Shown piece after piece: positions 1 to 5,527 of a DNA stretch of 14,033 nucleotides (position 1 is the first letter of the stretch; the number at the start of each line of letters is the position of its first letter). The DNA is from Bacillota bacterium. GTDB taxonomy: Bacteria > Bacillota > Desulfitobacteriia > Desulfitobacteriales > Desulfitobacteriaceae. Both the position numbers and the translations under genes were made by a program. The notes under the pieces are model-generated. The model did not search any database. It saw only the letters and a program-made list of their open reading frames with translations, and was not told the origin of the DNA. Location: positions 1 to 14,033 of the forward strand of contig JAEWCM010000043.1 of the NCBI GenBank assembly GCA_023390635.1, in the 5' to 3' direction.

Positions 1-81
1 GGGGAGCATACTATATTTACGGTGACCCTTCCGAGTATTGATAGCGGTTTGTGGTTGCACAACAGCTTGGTGAAAGAGTAA
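1..81 (+). CDS. C-terminal tail of a probable sensor histidine kinase (partial)
   Basis: An open frame runs from the first base to a TAA at 79-81, giving 26 residues that begin GEHTIFTVTLP. That is the usual last beta strand of a HATPase_c catalytic domain (G-x-T-x-F-x-V-x-L-P), after which histidine kinases end with a short variable tail, as here. The start and the diagnostic H, N, G1 and G2 boxes lie outside the window, so the call rests on one short motif. A two-component kinase is likely. Nothing here indicates its stimulus or its link to the downstream TetR gene, which has its own promoter. Confidence 0.55.
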   Translation, partial: GEHTIFTVTLPSIDSGLWLHNSLVKE

Positions 82-107
82 GTACTAAGTTTGACATAAG
101 CCGTCGC

Positions 108-136
108 TTGACAAATGGAAGGAAGATTCATATTAT
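108..136 (+). promoter_or_regulatory. SigA-type promoter of the TetR/flavodoxin operon
   Basis: A perfect -35 (TTGACA, 108-113) is followed after 17 bp by TATTAT (131-136, 5 of 6 to consensus). Transcription would begin near 143, inside the operator palindrome and about 30 bases before the TetR start codon. Confidence 0.85.
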
Positions 137-159
137 ATAATTGAACGGCGTTCAATTAT
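137..159 (+). promoter_or_regulatory. TetR operator palindrome
   Basis: A perfect inverted repeat has 10-bp arms, ATAATTGAAC and GTTCAATTAT, around a GGC centre. It starts one base after the -10 hexamer and spans the expected transcription start. That position suits steric repression of the promoter by the adjacent TetR product. Operator function is inferred from geometry; autoregulation is common in this family. Confidence 0.8.
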
Positions 160-171
160 TAGGAGACGATA

Positions 172-738
172 ATGAAATCTGAAAAAACTAAAGAAAAGAT
201 TATTAAGCATACGATTGAGTTAATTCAGAAGAGTGACGGAAATCCGGAAGACATTACCATGCGAAGAATTGCCAAGCGGGCCGAAGTTGGGGTTGGTCTG
301 ATTAATCATTACTTTAGATCAAAGGATGATTTAATCGAGGTTTGCATTCAGTCGATTATCAGCGAGGTTATTTATTCATTCCGCCCCGGTCTGAGTGATA
401 ACAGCGATCCGCTGGAAATGACGAAAGCAGTGGCCAAACAGGTGATGGATTTTCTGATGGAGAACAAACAGATCTCCAAAATCTCGATTTTAGGAGACTT
501 GAAGCAGCCGGAAGTTATGGACAATACGATGAAAACCGTCCGGGGCTTTGCTAATTCTCTGTCGGGAGGAACGGTGGAAAGTCGGCATGTCCTGAATTCG
601 TTTATGATTACGGCAGTTTTGCAGGAAGCCTTTTTGCGTAAGGAGATATTAAAGGATTGTCTCGGTGTGGACTTCAACAATAAAGAGCAGAGGGATAATT
701 TCATCGATTCTATAATAGAAAGGTTTGGGGGAACATGA
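172..738 (+). CDS. TetR/AcrR family transcriptional regulator
   Basis: This 188-aa protein has the standard TetR size. The N-terminal DNA-binding domain covers about residues 5-60, with the helix-turn-helix around TMRRIAKRAEVGVGLINHYF (29-48) and the characteristic YFRSKDDL after the recognition helix. The all-helical C-terminal half (60-188) would bind a ligand and dimerise; its ligand cannot be read from sequence. The start is ATG with AGGAG at 161-165, 6 bases upstream. The stop overlaps the start of the next gene (ATGA at 735-738), so the two are translationally coupled. The palindrome at 137-159 is the probable operator, implying self-repression released by a small molecule that may be a substrate of the downstream flavoprotein. 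Confidence 0.93.
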   Translation: MKSEKTKEKIIKHTIELIQKSDGNPEDITMRRIAKRAEVGVGLINHYFRSKDDLIEVCIQSIISEVIYSFRPGLSDNSDPLEMTKAVAKQVMDFLMENKQISKISILGDLKQPEVMDNTMKTVRGFANSLSGGTVESRHVLNSFMITAVLQEAFLRKEILKDCLGVDFNNKEQRDNFIDSIIERFGGT

Positions 739-1532
739 AGTTCTTGCTCATAAATGGGAGCCCGCATAAAGGGAATACGTGGAAAATCGTCGAACAGGTG
801 AGGGCGGAAATCCAAAAGGAAGATAAGGAGGCAACCTTTGCGGAAATCCATTTGGATGAGGAACAGCTGCCTTTTTGTCGGGGATGCAGTAACTGTTTTC
901 GCTTAGGACATGAAAAATGCCCCCACAGGAAAACGATCGGCAAAGTCATTGAGGCCATTGATCAGGCGGACGGGGTGATCGTGGCGTCCACCACGTACAA
1001 TCGGCGGGAAACCTCAATATTGAAAAATCTTTTTGATCATCTCTCTTTTATGCTTCACCGACCTTACTTTTTCAGAAGCAAGGTCATGGTGATCACCACC
1101 ACCGGAGGGGTGGGAGGAAGAGCGGCGGCTAAAAGCATTGCGTCATTTTTAAAAGGGATTGGCTTTAACCGATGCTATTTATTCAGCACTGCATCATTTA
1201 GCTGGAATGATTATAAAATTAATGAAAAAATAAAATCAAAGATTGATAAGATGACGAGAGCGTTCTATAAGGATGTCGCCGGCGGAAAGCTGCACAGTCC
1301 GTCTTATATGCTGCTTATCCCTTACAATTTATTCAGGGGGATGTCTCTCGCCTATGATAAAGGAACAGAATTTGAAACAATGGATGGCATTCACTGGACA
1401 GATAAAAAACGACAAAGGGGTGTATACGATTGTTCGGTGCATGTGCCTTTTTATAAAAAGCCATTTGGACAGCTTTTTTATTTGATCGGAAAAATTGCCG
1501 GAAGGAAAACAATAGTTACCTATAAAAAATAA
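735..1532 (+). CDS. Flavodoxin-fold NAD(P)H-dependent FMN oxidoreductase
   Basis: A 265-aa cytoplasmic protein of the NADPH-dependent FMN reductase / flavodoxin-like superfamily. Residues 1-16 carry the first beta strand and FMN phosphate-binding loop (LLINGSPHKGNT). Cys48, Cys51, Cys54 and Cys62 form a Cys cluster (PFCRGCSNCF...KCPH), a position where related iron-sulfur flavoproteins bind a cluster or use redox thiols. STTYNRRETSILKNLFDHLSF (86-105) is the usual substrate and isoalloxazine loop, and TTTGGVGG (121-128) is the second flavin loop. About 100 extra residues follow the core. It would reduce flavin or another small electron acceptor with NAD(P)H; the substrate is unknown. It shares a 4-bp overlap and promoter with the TetR gene, suggesting TetR senses the substrate. 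A terminator follows directly. Confidence 0.85.
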   Translation: MKFLLINGSPHKGNTWKIVEQVRAEIQKEDKEATFAEIHLDEEQLPFCRGCSNCFRLGHEKCPHRKTIGKVIEAIDQADGVIVASTTYNRRETSILKNLFDHLSFMLHRPYFFRSKVMVITTTGGVGGRAAAKSIASFLKGIGFNRCYLFSTASFSWNDYKINEKIKSKIDKMTRAFYKDVAGGKLHSPSYMLLIPYNLFRGMSLAYDKGTEFETMDGIHWTDKKRQRGVYDCSVHVPFYKKPFGQLFYLIGKIAGRKTIVTYKK

Positions 1533-1550
1533 AGAAAAATCCATAGAAAA

Positions 1551-1591
1551 CAGCCAGGTTTGCAGATAATTGCACACCTGGCTGCTTTTTT
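1551..1591 (+). terminator. Rho-independent terminator of the TetR/flavodoxin operon
   Basis: CAGCCAGGT pairs with ACCTGGCTG, extended past one mismatch by TGCA/TGCA, with a GATAAT loop. A CTTTTTT tract follows at 1585-1590. Confidence 0.9.
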
Positions 1592-1629
1592 ATCATTATT
1601 ATGAACGCATGTCCTTAATAAATCCTCAG

Positions 1630-1666
1630 GAAGCTTAAATCGAGATTTCAGACTGATTTAAGCTTC
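1630..1666 (+). repeat. Perfect 12-bp inverted repeat before the glycosyltransferase operon
   Basis: GAAGCTTAAATC (1630-1641) and GATTTAAGCTTC (1655-1666) are exact reverse complements around a 13-base spacer. No U-tract follows, so it is not a standard intrinsic terminator. It lies about 70-110 bases before the glycosyltransferase start and could be an operator or an RNA hairpin in its leader. No convincing -35/-10 pair was found nearby; TATAAA at 1697-1702 lacks a good -35. Confidence 0.6.
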
Positions 1667-1738
1667 TTAGAGTAAGATGCAAATAAGATCAAATGTTATA
1701 AATTTGTGCTTCGGCATAGAGGAAAGGATGATGACCAT

Positions 1739-2464
1739 ATGAATAGTGCAATCATTATTCCGGCGCTGAACCCGGATCAAAAATTAATAAGTCTTGTAAA
1801 AAGATTAAGAGAAATGGATACCTCTCTTATTGTTATTGTCAATGACGGCAGTCGGACCAATTGTTCGCCCATTTTTGATAAACTGGAATCAGAGTATCAT
1901 TGTGCAATTTGCCAGCATCCGGAAAATCGTGGTAAAGGCGCAGCCTTAAAAACAGGAATCCGGTATGCAGCCTCAATATATCCCCAATGTGCCGGATATG
2001 TAACCGCCGATGCTGATGGACAGCATACCCCGGAGGATATTGTACGGGTGGCGGAAGTGCTGGAAAAGAACCCGCGTTATTTGGTGTTGGGAACGCGGAA
2101 CTTTTCAGAAAGAAATGTTCCTTTTAAGAGTCGGTGGGGGAACCGTATAACTTCCTGGGTTTTTCGTCAAAGTACAGGTGTTCGTTGTCCCGATACCCAG
2201 ACCGGTTTGCGGGGGATACCATCAGAATTTACCGCAGCTTGTCTGGCAGTACCGGGTGATCGCTTTGAATATGAGATGAATATGCTCCTGGAAGCAGCGG
2301 GGGAGGGAGTCCGTTTTTTGAAAGTGCCTATTGCCACCGTCTATTTGGAAAACAATCGTTCTTCACATTTTCATGCGGTAAAAGACTCGTTTCGTATTTA
2401 TGCCAACATTCTCAAATTTGCCCTTCCCTTGCCTAAATCGGGAGCAAAGCAGAAGATTCTTTGA
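1739..2464 (+). CDS. Family 2 glycosyltransferase, DPM1/DPG-synthase-like
   Basis: A 241-aa GT-A fold glycosyltransferase likely to move a sugar from a nucleotide donor to a polyprenyl phosphate at the inner membrane face. Motifs are IIIPALNP (5-12), VNDGS (34-38), ENRGKGAALKTG (62-73), the DxD metal/nucleotide motif in TADADGQH (89-96), DTQTGLRG (152-159) and GDRFEYEMNML (173-183). The last two are typical of polyprenol-phosphate mannosyl/glucosyltransferases. No C-terminal membrane segments or GtrA domain are present. The frame is open back to a GTG at 1706, but ATG 1739 has the purine-rich AGAGGAAAGGA upstream and starts directly before the conserved first beta strand. It heads a co-directional group with the phosphodiester glycosidase and a membrane protein, pointing to surface glycan or lipid-linked sugar metabolism. 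Confidence 0.88.
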   Translation: MNSAIIIPALNPDQKLISLVKRLREMDTSLIVIVNDGSRTNCSPIFDKLESEYHCAICQHPENRGKGAALKTGIRYAASIYPQCAGYVTADADGQHTPEDIVRVAEVLEKNPRYLVLGTRNFSERNVPFKSRWGNRITSWVFRQSTGVRCPDTQTGLRGIPSEFTAACLAVPGDRFEYEMNMLLEAAGEGVRFLKVPIATVYLENNRSSHFHAVKDSFRIYANILKFALPLPKSGAKQKIL

Positions 2465-2504
2465 TGGATAGTGATGTGAGAAGGAAGGAGCATCTTAGAG
2501 TACG

Positions 2505-3413
2505 ATGAAAAATTTTTTAATAAGGCCTTACCGTTGGGCGATTCTTCTATCGATCGTGCTGACCTGCTCATTTGCTCTGGTTTTGTTGGATACCTTTGTT
2601 TTTCCCAAAGCTGTCGCAGAGGTTACGCCCCAGAATAATACCAGCGGACAAACCCAGTCAGCCGAACAGGGAGATGCTATAACAACAAATAACTCTTATG
2701 AGGATGACCATATAAAAATCAAGATCGAAACAGCCCAGGAATATGATACAACCTTTTATGTAGCTGATATCCAGCTTTCCGATGCATCCTACCTCAAAAC
2801 CGCACTGGCAGAGGATACCTATGGGCGCAACATAAAAGAGACAACTTCGGAAATTGCAGAGAATCATAAGGCGATATTTGCTATTAACGGTGATTACTAT
2901 GGATTCCGTGATTCTGGATATGTTTTGCGGAACGGGGTCCTTTACCGGAGCTCAGTCCGTAAATCGGGAGATGACGAGGCGTTGGTCATTGATAAAGAGG
3001 GAAATCTTTCAATTGTCAATGAAAATCAGGTAAGTGCCCAGTCCCTGTCGGACGAAGGGGTTTGGCAGGTGCTCTCTTTTGGTCCGGCATTGGTGGAAAA
3101 CAGTGAAATTGTGGTAAATAGCGGAAGCGAAGTTTCCCAATCGCAAAGCAGTAATCCCAGAACCGCTATCGGTCAGGTCTCAAGCCTGCATTATATCGTG
3201 ATTGTTGCGGATGGCCGGACCAATGAAAGTAAAGGGCTTTCTCTCCTGGAGCTGGCTCAGGAATTTACCAAAAGGGGCTGTACTGTTGCCTATAACTTGG
3301 ACGGAGGAGGTTCGTCTACAATGTATCTTAATGGGAAAGTCATTAATAATCCAACTGATGGGAGAAATTCCGGAGAGAGAGAGGTGAGCGATATTGTATA
3401 TGTCGGATATTAA
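2505..3413 (+). CDS. Membrane-anchored phosphodiester glycosidase (NAGPA/DUF2233 domain)
   Basis: A 302-aa protein with a single N-terminal membrane segment (about 11-33) and no clear cleavage site, then a Ser/Gln/Asn-rich linker (40-65) and an extracytoplasmic NAGPA-type domain (about 70-302). Conserved blocks are AINGDYYG (126-133), NPRTAIGQ (217-224), VADGR (234-238), LDGGGSSTM (265-273) and GEREVSD (290-296). The family cleaves sugar-1-phosphodiester linkages (uncovering enzyme) or acts on exopolysaccharide and teichoic-type polymers; this substrate is unknown. The ATG is the only sensible start because TAG lies in frame at 2496-2498, yet the purine-rich AAGGAAGGAG ends about 14 bases upstream, which is unusually far. 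It follows the glycosyltransferase by 40 bases and overlaps the next gene by 20 bases when the TTG start is used. Confidence 0.87.
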   Translation: MKNFLIRPYRWAILLSIVLTCSFALVLLDTFVFPKAVAEVTPQNNTSGQTQSAEQGDAITTNNSYEDDHIKIKIETAQEYDTTFYVADIQLSDASYLKTALAEDTYGRNIKETTSEIAENHKAIFAINGDYYGFRDSGYVLRNGVLYRSSVRKSGDDEALVIDKEGNLSIVNENQVSAQSLSDEGVWQVLSFGPALVENSEIVVNSGSEVSQSQSSNPRTAIGQVSSLHYIVIVADGRTNESKGLSLLELAQEFTKRGCTVAYNLDGGGSSTMYLNGKVINNPTDGRNSGEREVSDIVYVGY

Positions 3414-3816
3414 CCGGCAGAGACAGCCGGTGTCTTCCCTCAGAAAAACTGTTTTTGTCTATCTGATTCTGACGGTTGTAACCGTTGCTGTGGACAAAAT
3501 CTATACCTTGTTTGGTCACGGCGTTCACTCTTCGGCCATGTCGCTGATGTTTCTCTATCCGTTGCTGGGGGGAGCCCTCTTCTATTTCCTGCTGGGTTTG
3601 CTCATGCCCCAGGTGACCACTTATAAGATCTATCGGTTGTTTTATAATCTGTATAATTCAGGGATAGCCATCCTGACAGTGGGTAGTTTACTCAAAGGTA
3701 TTCTGGAGATCGCGGGCACGGCCTCTCCTTACACTTTCTTGTTTACAGTTGCAGGATGGGTGGGAGTAGCGTCAGGTTTGGCACTTTTATTGCTTAAGTC
3801 TTTGGTGTACCGGTGA
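3394..3816 (+). CDS. Four-helix integral membrane protein of unknown function
   Basis: A 140-aa protein I do not recognise. After a short basic N-terminus it has four predicted membrane segments, about residues 18-38, 46-68, 85-107 and 112-136, and ends in KSLVYR. No catalytic motif is visible. The TTG at 3394 is preferred because GAGGTGA (3381-3387) ends 6 bases before it; ATG at 3400 would sit 12 bases away and remove only two residues. It overlaps the upstream phosphodiester glycosidase, so translational coupling is likely and a role in the same surface-glycan process is inferred. It ends 17 bases from the convergent anti-sigma gene, with no clear terminator between them. Confidence 0.7.
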   Translation: MYMSDINRQRQPVSSLRKTVFVYLILTVVTVAVDKIYTLFGHGVHSSAMSLMFLYPLLGGALFYFLLGLLMPQVTTYKIYRLFYNLYNSGIAILTVGSLLKGILEIAGTASPYTFLFTVAGWVGVASGLALLLLKSLVYR

Positions 3817-3833
3817 AAGATCAGCTTCTGTTT

Positions 3834-4589
3834 TCAAGAGCGAGGAATTCGGACAGGGACCAATGCATTTAAGTCGGTTATGTTCCCTTCAATGAGCTGC
3901 CCAACGACAGCACCTAATTCTTTTTTTTCGGTTTCACCACCCTGAATTTGGACATAATAGTCAGTCTCACCAAGCATAAAGGAGGCAAAATACAGAGTAG
4001 AGATCGATCCTTCAAAATATCCTGCGGTGACGGTGGTGCCCATAATGTCAGAGGCTTTTGTCTTGCTTTCAAAACTGCAGTCCAGAGCGACAGAGCCTTT
4101 CGCCAGTTGAATATAGGTTACAAGCCCGGAAGAGGAAGTGGCATGAGCTTCAATATTGAACAGCTTACCGTCACCAGAGAAATTAGCGGTGGCAGAAATG
4201 GTGTGTGTCTGGGAAAGTAGGGGGAAGACAGAGCCTATTTCAGCCGGGGACAGATCCTGCCAAAAATGGCCGGGAATATAGATATTTGCTGATGTTTGGG
4301 TTTTAACCTTATTAAAGTACAATGAATAAGATTTTCCGGTTAGAGTGGAATGGATGGCATCTGGGCGGGCGGCGGATGAATCTTGCGGTAAAATAGTGCT
4401 TTGCAGCAAAGGGACTGTCAAAAATCCCAGTATAATTAATGCCAGACAGGCAAAAGCGGGCATAAAGCGCCTAGAAATAAAACGGCGATCTTCCGGTTTG
4501 TTTTTAATATTTATAGGCAATGATACCAATTTGCGGTGCAACGCATCGGAAACCGTTAACCCATTCATATATTCTTTATAAGCTTTCAT
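3834..4589 (-). CDS. Probable membrane-bound anti-sigma factor
   Basis: A 251-aa protein that is the probable partner of the upstream ECF sigma factor. The first 40 residues are cytoplasmic and would bind sigma. One membrane segment (about 42-64, FACLALIILGFLTVPLL) follows, then an extracytoplasmic domain of about 185 residues rich in beta-type sequence. This layout resembles the single-pass DUF4179/DUF4367-like anti-sigma factors of Firmicutes; no HxxxCxxC zinc motif is seen. ATG 4589 is chosen because AAAGGAGG (4603-4596) lies 6 bases away, whereas the ATG at 4595 touches that site. Its start lies 14 bp inside the sigma gene, so translation is probably coupled. Partnership is inferred from gene order and topology, not from a diagnostic motif. 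The signal sensed outside the cell is unknown. Confidence 0.75.
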   Translation of the reverse strand: MKAYKEYMNGLTVSDALHRKLVSLPINIKNKPEDRRFISRRFMPAFACLALIILGFLTVPLLQSTILPQDSSAARPDAIHSTLTGKSYSLYFNKVKTQTSANIYIPGHFWQDLSPAEIGSVFPLLSQTHTISATANFSGDGKLFNIEAHATSSSGLVTYIQLAKGSVALDCSFESKTKASDIMGTTVTAGYFEGSISTLYFASFMLGETDYYVQIQGGETEKKELGAVVGQLIEGNITDLNALVPVRIPRS

Positions 4590-5067
4590 AGTCATCCTCC
4601 TTTAAAAAAGCTTTAAGCTTGTGCCTGGCGCGGGTGAGCAAACTTCTGACAGAGCCCTCTTTATGCCCGGTCAAATTGGATATCTCCTTTACCGAATAGC
4701 CTTCATAATAGAAGAGATGGATAACGGCACGGTATCTGGGAGGCAAGGCAAGAATATGTTCCAGAAGTTCGCGCTGTTCCGGTTCTGTGGCTGGAAAAGT
4801 ATCCAGAAGGGGAATTGTGCGTTTCCGCCAGGGTGAACGCAAATGGCTTTTGCAAAGGTTGACGGTTACTTTCATCAGCCATGCGGTCTCATAAGCGGAC
4901 GTTTCAAAATCAGGAGCCTTTTCATAGGCGCGTATAAAAGCTTCCTGTACTACATCTTCGGCATCAGCTGCATTTCCCATAATTGAAAGGGCTGTACGGT
5001 AAAGTCTGGTTTCATGCTTGGTAACGAATGTTTCGAAGTCCTCTGGACTGCAAAGCTTTAATGCCAC
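4576..5067 (-). CDS. ECF-subfamily RNA polymerase sigma factor
   Basis: This 163-aa protein has the usual ECF size and two-domain form. Region 2 spans about 14-80, with the core-binding and -10-recognition block DAEDVVQEAFIRAYEK (35-50) and TAWLMKVTVNLCKSHLR (61-77). Region 4 spans about 98-152, with LPPRYRAVIHLFYYEGYSVKEI and the helix-turn-helix HKEGSVRSLLTRARHKLK. The start is GTG with AAGGAGGTGA 6 bases upstream, an excellent site. The downstream overlapping membrane protein is the likely anti-sigma factor. The operon is divergent from feoA. A CGTATA sequence in its leader resembles an ECF -10, but I found no -35 at the right distance, so autoregulation is unproven. Confidence 0.93.
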   Translation of the reverse strand: MALKLCSPEDFETFVTKHETRLYRTALSIMGNAADAEDVVQEAFIRAYEKAPDFETSAYETAWLMKVTVNLCKSHLRSPWRKRTIPLLDTFPATEPEQRELLEHILALPPRYRAVIHLFYYEGYSVKEISNLTGHKEGSVRSLLTRARHKLKAFLKEDDYESL

Positions 5068-5140
5068 GGGCGTTCACCTCCTTCACCGTATATACGCTTT
5101 GACCCCATAAAAGGCTGCAATGGTGTCAGTAATAAATATG

Positions 5141-5160
5141 CCACGCTTTAATCAGCGTGG
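5141..5160. repeat. Palindrome between the divergent ECF sigma and feo operons
   Basis: CCACGCT and AGCGTGG are perfect 7-bp arms around TTAATC, flanked by A/T-rich runs on both sides. It could be an old bidirectional terminator, but both neighbours are transcribed away from it, so an operator or a leader hairpin of the sigma operon is equally possible. Confidence 0.55.
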
Positions 5161-5182
5161 TAAATTATTTTTATTGAAACAA

Positions 5183-5211
5183 TTGCCGGATTCCCTAACT
5201 ATCGATATAAT
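5183..5211 (+). promoter_or_regulatory. Probable promoter of the feo operon
   Basis: A perfect TATAAT (5206-5211) lies 17 bp after TTGCCG (5183-5188, 4 of 6). Transcription would start near 5218, giving an 87-base leader before feoA. Confidence 0.6.
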
Positions 5212-5234
5212 TAATATTTGTTATTGTTATATAG

Positions 5235-5255
5235 AATCAATCTCAATGATAGATT
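5235..5255. promoter_or_regulatory. Possible metalloregulator site in the feoA leader
   Basis: An imperfect palindrome with half sites AATCAATC and GATAGATT matches itself at 14 of 20 positions and lies just downstream of the predicted feo start. Feo operons are commonly repressed by Fur or DtxR-type proteins with Fe(II). The site is not a clear match to the canonical Fur 7-1-7 motif, so this is a weak candidate. Confidence 0.3.
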
Positions 5256-5304
5256 AAATAGCATTGCATATAAAGATGAAATAAAGCATGATGAAGGTGG
5301 AAGT

Positions 5305-5523
5305 ATGACGTTAGATAGGGCACAGGTGGGGACAAGCTATGAAATCTTAAAAATCAATCTTCCCTTGCAGGTGGAAAAGCGTCTGGAAGCATTGGGGATG
5401 ACATTAGGGTCAAAAATAGCCGTTCTTAGCAACAAAAATCGAGGCACCTTGATTGTCAAGGTGAGGGGAAGTCGTTTTGCTATTGGCAGGGGAATTTCTC
5501 AAAATATTGATGTGAGGGGCTGA
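5305..5523 (+). CDS. feoA: Ferrous iron transport protein A (FeoA)
   Basis: This 72-aa protein has FeoA size and an SH3-like fold signature: a first strand, then KRLEALGMTLGSKIAVLSN and a final segment LIVKVRGSRFAIGRGISQNI. FeoA is a small cytoplasmic partner needed for FeoB-dependent Fe(II) uptake. The frame is open for 29 codons further upstream, but that part is AT-rich and lacks FeoA character. ATG 5305 has AAGGTGG 4 bases upstream and gives the normal length. feoB begins 4 bases after its stop, so both are on one transcript. Confidence 0.92.
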   Translation: MTLDRAQVGTSYEILKINLPLQVEKRLEALGMTLGSKIAVLSNKNRGTLIVKVRGSRFAIGRGISQNIDVRG

Positions 5524-5527
5524 GACG

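Noticed and set aside
372..851. 159-residue minus-strand ORF over the TetR/flavodoxin junction
   Set aside because: The forward frames hold complete recognisable families with good starts; the reverse frame has none.
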